From: Cucumis sativus
Lineage: Eukaryota; Streptophyta; Magnoliopsida; Cucurbitales; Cucurbitaceae
Reading direction: 5' to 3'
Length of the DNA: 64,000 nt
Assembly (NCBI RefSeq): GCF_000004075.3
Contig: NC_026658.2
Location: 26,028,075-26,092,074 of the forward strand
Part shown: in pieces, positions 40,658 through 53,651 of the stretch
Numbering within the stretch: position 1 is the stretch's first letter
How the letters are laid out: the number at the start of each line of letters is the position of its first letter
Notes under the pieces: model-generated
Database searches by the model: none
The model's input: the letters and a program-made list of their open reading frames with translations, nothing else
Told to the model about the DNA's origin: nothing
Made by a program: the position numbers and the translations under genes

Positions 40658-41826
40658 AATAACAAGAACTCGATTCAATTAATCAATTCAACTCCTTATG
40701 ATCCTGGAACTGAAACTTAAAAATCAAAAAACGAGAAGCAGGCAGAGAAAGATTGTGAGAGAGGTTTGTGAAAAGGGAAATTCTAAGGGAATGGGGTGGT
40801 TGGTTTGTGAGAAAGATAGAGAAACAATTAAGCTACTTGCAGGTTCCATTTCTCCTTGATGACATTGCCGGTCGTCGTTGTGTTCTTGGTGTTGGATGTT
40901 GAATTTCTTCCAGCGGATAACAGAGAGATTTAGGGGATTCCTGGTTTCTTCAACAAATGAGTTGTCGTAAAGAGATAATTATGCAAACATTTTGTTACAA
41001 CTTCCCCTCCCCCCACCCCATTGATTTTTCTCCCGCCACAACGTCTAATTTACATTCTGTTTCTTCATTATTGTTTCCTTTAACAAACATTCATCGCCAT
41101 TAAAACAACTTCTTGCTTTTTAATTCAACCATTTTTATTTTCCACCAATTCATCATCATCATCATCATTCAAACTTCTATTTTCATATAAACAAATATTT
41201 TCGTTTTATTTCATTACTATTATTATTTCCTTTCTGTATAATCTCTATTATTTATAAATTTTAATCATTTTAGAATTTATCCCAAAAATATCTCTAATAG
41301 AATTATAAAAAATTAAATTATAGATTGGTCCCAAACTTTGTATTCTATTGGACCTCTCTCTCAGAAAATTTTAAATTCTATTTTCGTCCTGTTCCTGTAA
41401 CTTATTTTATTTTGGTTTTTAAACTTTTTAAAAAAAATCTAATTTGGTCCTTAAAAAAATCTTACTTTGATCATTGTTGTTAGAATTCCGTTAACTTTTT
41501 ATGAGACGAATAAAACACCAACTTATCATCTAGCTTTTAATTAAAAATTTAAACTCTAAATTATTAAGAGTAATTACCGTCCTTGGTATAAAACATCCAT
41601 TTACTATCTAGCTTTTAATTAAAAAAAGAGTGATTATGATATTTCACATATCTAAATATAAAATAACATCTTCAAATGAAATCTTAACGAATTAAAATAG
41701 ATAAATTACATTAGTTAATAGTACATATTTTTTTTGCATATTGCGAATGTGATAAATATGACAAGTAATTAATTATATCAAACATCAAAGAGCTATCACA
41801 GGATATCACAGAGTTGTATGCTATTA

Positions 41827-41938
41827 AATTTATTACTTTTTCAATTTAGAAAATGTACTGACATATGTCCTAATATCATAAATTTATTTGCAACTTTTGC
41901 AATTTAGAAAATGTTGTGACATATGTCCTAATATCATA
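41827..41938. repeat. imperfect tandem duplication, about 55 bp units
   Basis: Two neighbouring units share AATTTAGAAAATGT and GACATATGTCCTAATATCAT with small differences. GACATATGTC is itself a palindrome. Confidence 0.8.
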
Positions 41939-42616
41939 GAATTTTTTGTTGTTTTTGCAACCACCCCATTAAAGTAGACGTTTTTAAAAGTTCGTAGACT
42001 AAATAAATCAATATACAAAGTTTATGGACCAAAATATGATCTGAACCTTCGATATTTAGAAGAAAGTATGTTATTAATTTAGTTTTGTAACTCATAATTT
42101 ATAATAATTAAATTTCTACAACTTTTACGAAAAAATATCTTTTAGACCTTTTAGTATATGTTTTATCTCTAATTTTAATTTTTTTAAAAATAATTGAATT
42201 TTAATCATATTTTCTAACTAACTCGTAACAAAATTAAAAGTATGAAACTCATATTTTTATAGTCTAAAATGTTGTGTCTAGTTGATACAAAATTAATTTT
42301 ACACATAAAAACGAACATAGCTTCGCGATCAACTATACTTTAGTTGTTTTTTTTTAATAAACATCTTCAATACAAAGTGATATTTTATTTCTCAACTCTT
42401 CGTAATATAATATTCATCGTTTACTTTCCGTTATCTTTCAAAATAAATCCACATTTTAAAAAATCGATACCTAATCTATTATAGTTATATATCCAAGTTG
42501 ACCGTTACTTGAATTTTTTAAAAGTTGAAAACACAAAAGGATTTTATAGATTGAATTAAACTTTTGTCTCCCTGGTTCCATATAAGTTAAACTTATCCCC
42601 TGTTCTTATAGAAAAA

Positions 42617-42740
42617 TTTTACTTACTCTCCTATTAACACAAAATTTATTTATTTTATTCAATTTATAGATATTAAATATTTTACTTCCTCTCCTATTAA
42701 CACAAAATATATTTATTTTATTCAATTTACAGATATCAAA
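42617..42740. repeat. imperfect tandem duplication, about 63 bp units
   Basis: Units starting TTTTACTTACTCTCC and TTTTACTTCCTCTCC continue with CTATTAACACAAAAT and TTTATTTTATTCAATTTA, differing at a few bases. Confidence 0.8.
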
Positions 42741-45281
42741 TTTATAATTTATCATTAAACATTAATTTTTTATAAATATTTTGTCAATTTAAAAAAAATG
42801 TTGTAAATTTAATATTAGTTGATCCTCTGTTGGACAGATAATGTAGTTATCATTTTGCATGTGCATTGTGCAATTTAATATTACAATGGTATATTTAATT
42901 TAATTCCCAAGTTAATTAAAATCATATTTTTTAAGTACAATATTTAAATTATATAATGAATGATATTAATACACTTAAAAATCTACATTATGTATATGTT
43001 GACATTCTTAAATAAAAATCATTCTAAAATATTCCCAATGTTACATATTTAAATTTGATTAGTTGCTAATCTAGATTTTGTAGTTGCTCATTTTTAATTA
43101 ATAGTGTTTATTAACATTTGAATGGATAATTAAATTATAGAATTAGACACATTTTATTATATTTTAAAATATTTTTTTACTAAATTATAAATTAAGATTT
43201 AATTTTAAATTTTGATTTGTTTGTTAATATGTATTTTTTTTATAACCTTCCCTTAGACTCTTTCTCGTCTCAAAATTTGAATTCTTGTTCGGTAATTATC
43301 TTATTTTAAATTTATTTTCTCTCAATTCTTTATATTGTTTTTATATGTTTATAGAGTAAAATAGTTGAATTATTAACCAAATTCCAAAACAAAATAAGAT
43401 TTTTATTTTTAAAACTAGTTTTTTTTTAAAACGTGAATAGAAAAACGAATTATGTATCACGTCATTTAAATTAAATGTAAAAAGAGTTTTTAATCTGCTT
43501 GATAATGTTTATAAATGAAAAACTAAGAAATCAAATGATTGAAAAATTAGGCCTTTGAAGGGTCATACAAATTATAAAATTTTCAAATGCTGGTAGGCTT
43601 TAAAAATCGTGTTTAATATATATTTGATTCAATCTACTCTGTAAAATCCACAAATTTATTGAATTTCAATTTTAAAGTGGTTAAGAATATATTAGATACA
43701 AAATCAATTTAGTATATTATATTAAATAACTTTTAACATTTTAAATACTTTTTTAAAAACTTATTAATGATGTTAAAAGTTTAGAAACATATTTAAAACT
43801 TTAAATTTTGTATTATATATTATCAATTACTCTATTATTGACAATTTACCTTATATATTTATACATATACACTACAAATAAAATAGACCATGCTTATTAA
43901 TATTTTGTTTTTAAAAAAGATAGCCGTTTATATATATTTTTTAAAATAAGAATTTTGTTTCTAAATTACTGAGGAAAACTGGAAGAAAAAAAAAGAAGAA
44001 GATTATTGTTTTTAAATGGATTGGCAAACCTATATGATTTTTGTTTTTAATAAACACAATTTTAAAAACATAAAAATACTTAAACGATTAGAATGTACAT
44101 GGAAACCTTTTAAGTAATAAAAAAAAACCAATTGTAATATATATATATATACATAAACACATGTTTAACGAACAAAGAATAAAGTATAAGTTAGGGAATA
44201 TATTTCCCTTTTTTTCAAATTTAATTAATGCAACTAGTTTATCTATATTTTCACAAGTGCCAATAATTTTGTATTTAAGCATATTAAGAAAACAAAGGCA
44301 ATTTCATAGGTCAAATTTTATTGGAAAATTATAAAAAATCACAAACAAAAAATTTAATTTTTGTTTTTGAAAAATATCCAAACCAATAAAAACTTTGTTA
44401 TATTTTTTTAAAAGATATTTAGATTCATTCTTGTATAGGAAATGCTGGATTTTGTTTTTATTTTTTCTCTCATTATTAATAATCAATTATCACTTTAAAT
44501 TCAAAAGATTTCCCACATTGGTTAATCTCAGTGTCGGCAATGTGTATATATATATTTATTTCTTGATCAAAAACCAAAAATAGAAAAACACACACGAAAA
44601 CCGAAAAAGATTGGACTAAAAAACATCTCATGTTCTTAGAGAAGGTCACATCCAACAAAGAAGAATATAAAATATATAATTATCCCTTCGTCAATCTTCT
44701 CTCATCGGAATATCGCCGCCGTGAATTTTTCATCTTAATTAAAACACACTTTCAAGAGTGGAGCAGACGTTACAAGAAGCAGCCCTAAAACCAATAAATA
44801 TATATGTACTCAATAAACTTGCATAAATAGAATGAGGGATGACCTAACATTGTGTTAAGAAGAAAAAAAATAATAAGACTTGCTTTGATTCAAACAAAGT
44901 ATATAAATCTTCATCGGTAACATCATACAACCAATTTTAAATTTTATATATAAGTTTTGAAAGTACATATTATTAAAAGAATATAATGCATCAATGAAAT
45001 ACAACAAAAATCAAATCATGATATCCAACAATTAATATGGAATGGTCATGGCTATCAATTTGCTACACACTTCCAAAGATTCTATGCTTCAATATATATC
45101 ATACAAACCAGCTCATCTGTACACACCACAACACCTCATAATATAATCAATTGTATTTTCCCCTAAATTAGGTTTTTTTTTTTCTTCCTGACAAAGAGGA
45201 TTAAAATCTCTAATTAATGTACATATGTTTAATTAATTAGTATAGTAATTTCGTGTGAAAAAAAAAATTAAAAATTTCCCT

Positions 45282-46196
45282 CTAATTTTTGTGTTCTTGC
45301 TGCTGCGATAGAGCGTTTAGCAATGAAACTCTTGCACTGATCAAACTTCTGAAAACCCTTTGGCTTCCATTTTCAATGTCGCTTATCCAATCCTCCAAAT
45401 CTCTCATCTTCTTCATCGCTATTTTGGTTTCCTCTTTCCCTTTCTTCTTCAATTCTCTCAAATTCTCCGACCCAATTTCTCTGAATTCTTGAATCCCCTT
45501 CTTCTCCTCTTCCGCCGATTTCTTCACCTTCTTCGTGACGCTATCCAATCTTGTCCATTTCCATGTGATCTTTTTAGTTCCGAATGATTCTGAGATTCCG
45601 TTGAACAGTGCCAGAGAAACTGTCGTCGTTACTCCTATGACTTCTTCGATCACTGCGGCAAGATCGGCGGTGACTCCGGCTTGGCCTTGTTCGGCAATTT
45701 TGGTTTTCTTCTGTACAGTCGAAACCAGTTTCGCCATTTGTCTAGCTAACCTCTTCCTTGATTTAACGTACAACGCGATTTTCTCTTCGTCTTTTCTCCT
45801 CATCGCGACCTGTGCGGCGGAGTGTTCTTCTTTGAGGGAGAGAATCAAAGTCTGGAAGATTCCGTAGACGTCGACGAAGCGTAAGAAATGTTCTAGAAGC
45901 TTATCGATCCAGTGCGGGTGGTGGCGGAGGGAATCTCGAGTTTGAGGAAGGTTGAGGATGTCGTCGAGATGGTTGTGGACAGTTTTGAGATGGTTTAAGC
46001 CGTCGCAGATCCAAGCGGCGGTGTGGGAATCGGAGTTGAGGGACCAGGAATGGAGATTGGCGATCTGGTCCTTGAGTTGGAAAATCAAAGGGTGAGATCG
46101 GCAGGGAAGACTGATGGAACGGACGTGATGGGAGAGGGAAGGCTTAACCGGAGTCTTGTTCGGAAAAGAGATGGATCGCCGGAAAACGCCGACCAT
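45282..46196 (-). CDS. DUF241 (BPS1-like) protein
   Basis: A single exon of 304 codons, the usual intronless form and size of this plant family. The N-terminus has the family signature HVRSISLPCRSHPL (about 24-37) preceded by FRRSISFP, followed by helical sequence (QLKDQIANLHSW, LDDILNLPQT, WIDKLLEHFLRFVDVYG) and a Lys/Glu-rich coiled-coil C-terminal half. One mid-protein hydrophobic stretch (about 183-200) is seen. DUF241 proteins are largely uncharacterised; relatives of BYPASS1 affect root and shoot growth signalling. A TATA-like CTTTATATAC lies about 80 bases upstream (46284-46275 on the minus strand). Confidence 0.85.
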   Translation of the reverse strand: MVGVFRRSISFPNKTPVKPSLSHHVRSISLPCRSHPLIFQLKDQIANLHSWSLNSDSHTAAWICDGLNHLKTVHNHLDDILNLPQTRDSLRHHPHWIDKLLEHFLRFVDVYGIFQTLILSLKEEHSAAQVAMRRKDEEKIALYVKSRKRLARQMAKLVSTVQKKTKIAEQGQAGVTADLAAVIEEVIGVTTTVSLALFNGISESFGTKKITWKWTRLDSVTKKVKKSAEEEKKGIQEFREIGSENLRELKKKGKEETKIAMKKMRDLEDWISDIENGSQRVFRSLISARVSLLNALSQQQEHKN

Positions 46197-48839
46197 GGCT
46201 GTAAGAGAGGGCGGGAAGAAGATTTGGGGATTTTGGGATTTAGTGGTGAGGAAAATGAGAAGGAATTTTTGAAGTATATAAAGGGGGAGCGGAGAAGAGG
46301 GCGGAATTTGAGAGAGAGAGAGAAAATGTGTGAGATGAGATGCACGAGGGAAAGGTAGAGTGTCAAAATAAAAAGTAGGTCAAACCATTTTTTACATCAT
46401 TTCACATCTCAATTTTGTTCCCTCCATCCCAATCATTTTTTAGCTCTTCAAATCACTTGTAACCATGTTTAGACCATATAAAATTTTGTTTCATGCAGGT
46501 GTTACTCAACTCAAATGGTAAAGTAAAATATTTGAAAATATTTGAATCTAGAATATCTTATGCACTGTTACATACGGGTGGATGTTGACAACTTAACTGA
46601 GTATTAATAATAATTCAAATATATAGTCTTTGCAATATTGAATTTTACATTCAACAATAATTATACTAAAATACCTGTAATTAAATTAGAAATTATAATT
46701 AGTTAAGTTTGGGGATTAATGTGTTACAAAAAAAAAAGGGTAATTTGTCCTACATAAGTTATTGTTTTGAGAATAACAATGATGGAAAACCAGTTAAAAG
46801 GAGATGAGTGAATAGCCCTAAACACCATAGTAATTAGGGTTGGTTGGATATGTGATGTAGATTCCGAAGATTGATGAAAGAAACACCAAAACTTCTCCCA
46901 ATTTGTATGCTTCTAAAGAAAAAGAAATTAGAAAATGAAAATGTGGGAAGTGGGAAGGGTGAAGGCGTGAAGGCGTGAAGGCATGGGGGAGGCGGAGGCG
47001 GTTGTGTTATACTGTTTTCATGGGGAGCACACACCACGTGCCTTCACACGCTGGAGCACTTATTTTCCGGGCCCCCACCTACGCGCTCCTTCCTCTTCTT
47101 CTTCTTCCAACTTCTATATACTTCTTTACTCCTAACCATTAACCAACATTAATTATTTCAATTACCATCCTTAATCATCCAAATCTCCTCCTTAATTATA
47201 TTATTTAATATCACATTCTTCCTTTATATATAAAAGTGAACTTTCATGTTTCTTTCATTTTATTTATATTTTTTAAAAAAAAATTATATTTTTTTATTCC
47301 ATAATATATAAGATGGAGAATCAAACTTATGATCTTTGGATTAAAATAAAATTCTTACGTCACTTGAATTATAATTTATTTAATAAAAATATAAGTTTGA
47401 TAAATAAAAGAGAAAATCTGATTTAAACTATTAAATACCTTAAAATGTGTGCAATTTTCGATTATAATCTTCCTTAAAATTTTAATTTTCGAAGCATTTC
47501 TATCCTTTTATTTGACGTGGTTTTAACAATAATCTCTTTTATAGCATGACGTCGCACAATTTATTAACTAAATTAAATGATTTTGAAAAAAATACTAATA
47601 TATGAATATTACCTCTACATGATAACATGTTATTGTCTCGAACAACGGTTACATTTTTTGTTAAGAACGTTTTATTCCAAGTAAATAGTCTTATAAATTA
47701 AAAGATTAATGACAAATACATTTCTATTACATGAAAATATGAATATGTGAAATAATTATTTATTTTAAGAAATATATATATTTTTTTATATAATAATATA
47801 TAGGTATGCTGCCATTACAAGTAGCTAGCTTGATTGTGAAAGTTGGGACAACGTATGCATTTATATTAATTGAATCTCTCTAGATTTATGCAAGTTGTCT
47901 ATATAGACTCAATACATCTTTAATAAATATTTCATGTCATTAAATTAAAGAACTATTCAAATAATAGCCATCAATTGTAATTATGTGACAACATTTAAAA
48001 ATAAGAAAAAGAACATATTCATCCATGAATGAACATAGTGGAAATTGATATTAGTTTCGTTAACAAATAAAAATGGTAACGGTTATGTGCACCTTTCTTT
48101 GTCCACTCTCGAGTTGTACACTATGAGACAACCAACGAAACAAACTGTGTTTTCTTCTCCGAATAATTCATAACTACAAACCCACGTCTTTTAATTAATT
48201 AGGTCCAAAAAGTGTTTTTAGTTAAACACTCTCGATAAAAACAATCCTTCTTGAAGTCTATTTGTTCTTACTTTGTTTCATTTGTTATATATTATAGTTG
48301 TTTTTATTAATGCTAGATTACTATATGTGATAATTATGATTTAAAATAAGTCACAGAGTTTGTCGTTATCAGCAGAGTTGGCTATTAGAGATAAATGAAA
48401 ATCGAAAGTGACCCGTGGAGATGATGGTGGCTAGAGGTAATCATCAAAGTTGACTGATAGAAGGCGATGGTAACCACCGTGAATAGATGATATTTGGAGC
48501 ATTTTGATAATTTTAAAAGCCATACAAATTAGATAAAGATTAACCATTAAAAGTTTATTTCAAGCATTAATCTTAAACCAACTTAATTCTAGTGGTTTCT
48601 AAACGTTTGATATTTTTTCAAATGGTTTTTTTCTAAAACAAAAAAAATAAAACTCGTGAAAATTGAATACTCCAATTTCGTAACTATTATTTTTGCTAAG
48701 ATGTCGAATATATTTACTTCTTTTACATCGTTTAATTTTTAAATTTTTCTAAATAAGAGAGAGTAAAAATCTATTGAATAAAAAATAAAATAAAATCCAG
48801 TCGATTATGTGAATAAATTGTGCTAAATTCCTTTCGTAG

Positions 48840-48840
<1 letters not shown>

Positions 48841-48905
<65 letters not shown>
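48841..48905. repeat. TA dinucleotide microsatellite, about 32 units
   Basis: Uninterrupted TA repeat of roughly 65 bases. It is likely polymorphic and can extrude a cruciform. Confidence 0.97.
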
Positions 48906-48917
<12 letters not shown>

Positions 48918-51614
48918 TTGCATGAAATAAAAAGTGGAAGAAAAGAGAATTTTAGGAATAGTTTGTGAAGGCAAAATGTAAGGGGGAAAATGAGAATTGA
49001 AGTATTTATTATTTATGCCTTTCCTACAACTCTATATCTTTGGAGCTATAGAATTAGAATTCAACAAAGCATTCAAAGATTCAAATATATATAGCCCAAA
49101 AAGAAAAACATCAATAATTAAAACTACATTAAGATGCGATGTGACATTTCATTCTCATTGAAGCAGAGAATTTTAACCATTAAATTTTAAGTATATAGAA
49201 TCCATCAACTCAACTTTATACCTCAATGTACTTCCTAACTTCTCTTCCCCCAAACATTAATAATAATAAAACAAAAATCTTCAAATTCTCATTTTTCTAT
49301 CAAATCAATAACTATTTAGTAAAAAAATAAGTATTATAATATAATTTATTATCGATAAATTTAATTTGCAATTTTCTTTTACATTAAATAGGTTACTACT
49401 TTGAATTTAATTTGCATATTGGAGCATTTTTAAAAATAATAAAATAAATTAAAATATTTACGTAAAATTTTGGTATGGTAAATATTTTGCCAAATTCATT
49501 AGTTTTTAGGGTTTTGGTGTTGTATTTGTAATTGATGATTAATTAAAAGAAGGGATTATAATTAAAGAAAAGAAAATAAAAATGGAGGTGTGAGGAAATC
49601 TGGGGAATAGATCCACGTGGATGATGGGAAGATGGAAGAAGATCTGGACCGTTGAAATGCGTGAGGAAATCTGGGGATATTAAATGTGATAATTAAAATA
49701 AAGAGAAATGAAATCCCCAAAGTTTCGGATCTAAGGAAGTCAAAAGAAAAGAAAAGAAAGGAAGTTAGTATTATTAAGTATGATTAAGAAATGGGATTAA
49801 GGTTTAATTAAGGGTTTTAATGAAAGGGGATTTTTTTTTTCTTTTTGAAAGTGATTGAGTTAAGTGAGTGATTGGATAGAGAGACAAAGACAGAGAGGGT
49901 TGGAATTAGTTGTCCCTTCTCCCAAACAAAACAACAAAAATTATTCTGATTCCCATAACTCCAAATTTAATTAATTCATTAATTCATTCGAATTTTTTTA
50001 AAAAAATTAATAGTAAAAGTCGATAATCTTCTCATAATCACTTGATAATTGCTAGTGATATTTTTCATATTCGCAATATACAAAAAAAAAGTGTTATGAT
50101 CTATTTTTTTTTAATGTTTTTGTCATATAAGACAATTTTACTAGAAAAAAAATGAAGTTATTTATAAAGAATAGTAAAATTTTGTACGCTGATTTTGATG
50201 AATTTTTCTGTATTTTGTTATTCTTTAAAATGCCCTGAAAGATGGACGTGATGTTACTCGATCTCGACTTTTCTTTTGGCAGTCAAAGTTAATTATGTAT
50301 GTTTTTTTTTTTTGGTTATCACTTTATTCCTTATGTTTATTTGAACTTTTATGTGATCCCTACTTTTGTTTTAAATCCTACCTTGAATGGTAAGTTTTTG
50401 ATTGATGAAATCTCAATGTAAGATGGTTTGTTGTTCGAGAAGCTTTTGATAAAATTCTCTGATTAACAATTAAATCTTTTATCATAGACTAAAAATGTAT
50501 CTAAAACAAAATTTCAGATTTTATCACTTCATTAATGCTTATAAACATATACTACATTTTAATTAATTTTGTTATAGTTAAAGATGTTCGTATAAAGAAT
50601 TGTAAATAAGTCTTTTTTTTTTTTTTGTTCTTTTTTGAAGTTTGATATTTGATTTGGTATTGAGTCGTTTTTGATGTATGTACCATAGGTAGCAATATTA
50701 AAACCATAAATTTAGTTACAATTCAAAGTTCAACATGACATTGCACCCATCATTAAGTCAATTATTTGTATGTCTCTCACATATATAATAATTTATCATT
50801 CACACATTACAAAAAAAGTCCAAACTTTTTGCATCTCTAACATTTCAGTTTGTTGTAATGTGATAATATGGATGAGAAGATGAATGATTCTTTTTGTTTC
50901 TTTTCTTTTTTTAGTAGAGTGAGAAATTCAAACTTTATTTTAGACCTCTTCATTATTATAATATCACAAAATGAAGTATAGATAAAGTGGCAAAAAATAT
51001 ATATAAATTTAACGTGCTGGTTATATCATAATGGATTGTACTATCTTAATTATTGAATATATATATATATATATACACGTATATGTGTATAGTGCACACT
51101 ATATTAATTACTTCTATCAAAGTCATGCATCCAACAACTATATTAAGGTCATTTTCATAAAATGATAAACACCATATGGTCTTACGTATACACACACAAG
51201 GTAGGTCACTAAAGGGAGTTTTAGGAGGAAAAAAAAAACAAATAAAATTCATATCAACTTTCACATTTCTCTCTAGTTTAATGTAAGAACTTTAAAAAAC
51301 ATCTAATCAGTTTTAAACTCTAATCTTCCAAGTTTGTGTGTATTAGATATGTTAGAAAGAGTCAAATAGATCGTGAAACAAAATGTACAAAACTGAAAAG
51401 ATCAATAGTCTAATGTACGTCACACATAATTGTGGACACTACACTTTTATAATTAGCTTTGAAAGTTCTAGAATAAGTATACTATTGATTTTAAAAACGT
51501 AGTCTCTATTAATTAAAGATATGTTCAAACCATCACTTTTTTCTTTTTTTCAAAAATCATTGTGTGCATTTGAATTAACGGTAAACATAAATACTTAACA
51601 AAATTTTGAATTCT

Positions 51615-51790
51615 ATCAATGATAAAAATTGATAGACTTCTATTAGTGTCTATCACTGTCAACAATAGAAGCATACTAATGTTTATCATTATCAATATTT
51701 ACTACTAATAGAATCTAAAATTTTACTATATGTATGTTGTAAATATTTTTTCAAATTTGTTATTTGATGTAATTTTTTGCTATTTTTACT
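51615..51790. mobile_element. worn repeat with short internal inverted phrases
   Basis: Phrases such as ATTGATAGACTTCTATTAG, TCTATCACTGTCAACAATAG and CTACTAATAGAATC repeat in both orientations, followed by ATTTTACTATATGTATGTTGTAAATATTTT. I recall similar sequence as a common dispersed repeat in cucurbit genomes. Class and ends are not determined. Confidence 0.35.
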
Positions 51791-52091
51791 AACGGCTCCT
51801 TAATTTCAAGCACGAAAAGTGATGAGTTAGGAAAAAAAAGAAGAAAACATAAGGAATCTAATAACTAGAAGTTGGGCTGCTGCAAAACGTGACACATTGA
51901 CATTAAAATAAAGAGAACATAAAGAATACAAAATGGTTAGTTAAAGGTATGAAAGAAATTTGAAATGAAATGATAAGAATTATTAACAATAATCAGTGGT
52001 TTGAATGAAATGAAAGGGACGGCTTAGATCCATTCCCCTTTCTTCAATGTTTTTCAATGGTCCTTTGCTTTTCCTAAAAGACCTTCAAAAT

Positions 52092-52092
52092 G

Positions 52093-52121
<29 letters not shown>
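52092..52121. repeat. CT dinucleotide repeat
   Basis: About 14 CT units. No gene start is recognised beside it. Confidence 0.9.
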
Positions 52122-52124
<3 letters not shown>

Positions 52125-53200
52125 AGCTGTCTCCATCAACTTTGGGTAATTATCATTCCAAAACTTCCATTACAAATATTTATCATTATTAGTTCTTGAT
52201 TCTTTGTGTTATAATAATTCATTCATGTTTATATTAATTTAGTTACTAAAATGTGCCCTACGACGTGTCCTATGCTTTTCTCTTTCATTTCTCTTTTTAA
52301 GAATTCAAATTGCACACTCACCAATAATTATTTAGTTTTATCATATGTTACATAATTTTACATAAATACGTCCATAAACAATATTAATAATAATATTACA
52401 ACTAATAAATTAAATTACTTATTCCCTAAACATGTGAATTTCAAAAAGAAAAATGGAAAGTTAATGAATATCTATTCGATACCGTAACAAAAGTTTGAGA
52501 AACGATATCTTATTATATTATATAGTTATATATTTTTCAATATAATAATTTATAGTTACACGTTAAGGAGATGTTTGGGTCATTGTTGTTATTATTATTA
52601 TTATTAAAGGTTAGTGTAAACTATTTATAATCTATAATCAAGTTTATATTATTTCAAAATTATCTTGACTACAATTTCACGTATTTTTGTTTACTGTAAT
52701 GTTAACTATTTTTTACTCGATAAAAATAATTCTTACTTCAAACACAAAATATTAGAATTTTCATATTACATAATATGGACTCTGAACACAAATTATTATA
52801 ACAGTTGGTTATTGTAAATTAGGGTATTTACAATTAATAGTAATTTTTTAAATAAAAATTAAGTTTATAGCAATTTTTTTTAAGTGACAAATATAACAAA
52901 GTCTATTGAAGATAGACTCTTGTAATTTATGGGTTTAGTATATCGGTAATGTCTCCTATGATTGATAAACTTTAACAAATTTTTTTATATTTGTATTTTT
53001 AAAAAATATTTATTATATACTTCATTATCTTTTCTTTCTTTAATCTAATTGTTATACTGGCATTCCTCCCAAAGCCCATTGCAGTGATGTAATGGGCCTT
53101 CAACGTGAATCCAAGAAACAAAGAGCAGGCCATGTATGAAACCTACAACTACAGGCCCAGCCCAATAAGGGGCGGGGATAGAAATAAAGCAAAATAAACC

Positions 53201-53300
53201 CACGTGGCATGACACGTGGGATGGAACGTGGTGTTTCGTAAAACCGCCAAGGAAACGATATCGACACGTGGAAAAATAAACTCGAATTAAAGATATATAA
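53201..53300 (+). promoter_or_regulatory. ABRE-rich promoter of the seed-maturation-like gene
   Basis: CACGTGG cores occur at 53201-53207, 53213-53219 and 53265-53271, with ACGTGG at 53226-53231, and a TATATAA lies at 53294-53300, about 45 bases before the start codon. CACGTGG is the abscisic-acid response element bound by ABI5/ABF bZIP factors, and several close copies are known to be needed for ABA response. GCCCATT/AATGGGC site-II-type arms lie at about 53074-53098. Confidence 0.7.
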
Positions 53301-53342
53301 GATTCAAAGCAATGGGGTGTTTTTTGGTGGAATTACCCTAAA

Positions 53343-53651
53343 ATGGAAAACAAGCAGAAGATAGAGATGGAGAGGGAGCAGCAGAGGCGAGAAGAATCCA
53401 AGAAGATAGAGCAAGAACCGCCGTACTATATTTCTCGGATGCAGCCATTGACAGAATGTGCTTACGGCGGAGGAATGTACGGCACCGACGATAAAGGAGA
53501 TCAGGACAGCCTGCAGATCAAGAAAGTACCTGCGAGCACAACGCAGAGCGCCGATGGACCAGTTGTAGCGGAAATGAAGCTGAAGCATCCGCCTCCGCCG
53601 TCCTCAGGCGACAGAGACATCGATATCACCGGGCAATCGTATTTCCAGTAG
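53343..53651 (+). CDS. small hydrophilic seed-maturation/LEA-like protein
   Basis: A single exon of 102 codons. The protein is very hydrophilic: an acidic/basic N-terminal helix (MENKQKIEMEREQQRREESK), then PPYYISRMQP, a GGGMYGTDD motif, a Pro-rich run (HPPPPPSS) and an end ITGQSYFQ. It has no signal peptide or membrane segment. It resembles plant seed-maturation proteins of small size, but I am not sure of the exact family. The cluster of abscisic-acid response elements directly upstream supports expression in maturing seed or under drought. It is convergent with the DUF7796 gene, 643 bases away. Confidence 0.65.
   Translation: MENKQKIEMEREQQRREESKKIEQEPPYYISRMQPLTECAYGGGMYGTDDKGDQDSLQIKKVPASTTQSADGPVVAEMKLKHPPPPSSGDRDIDITGQSYFQ

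Larger units (their letters stand above)
40660..45281. other. long AT-rich intergenic region
   Basis: No gene seen. The left 350 bases are the BSK leader and promoter. Around 41330-41560 runs of TTGGTCC and TTAAAC-type phrases resemble worn transposon sequence. Two local duplications lie at 41827-41938 and 42617-42740. The right end, about 44900-45281, is probably the 3' flank of the DUF241 gene. Confidence 0.6.
46370..53180. other. about 6.8 kb without a recognisable gene
   Basis: Very AT-rich. It holds three GTGAAGGC units (about 46960-46983), a long TA repeat (48841-48905), a direct repeat of TGAGGAAATCTGGGGA at 49591 and 49662, a CT repeat near 52094-52120, and a stretch at 51615-51790 rich in GATAGACTTCTATTAGTG-type phrases that I associate with worn cucurbit transposons. 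No open frame resembles a known protein on either strand. Confidence 0.6.

Noticed and set aside
46834-47037. Minus-strand 67-codon Pro-rich frame upstream of the DUF241 gene
   Set aside because: Low complexity arising from the GTGAAGGC repeat; no homology.
46370-53180. Possible microRNA hairpin in the gene desert
   Set aside because: Searched by eye for common plant mature microRNA sequences (families 156, 159, 164, 166, 167, 171, 172, 390, 396, 398) on both strands and saw none.
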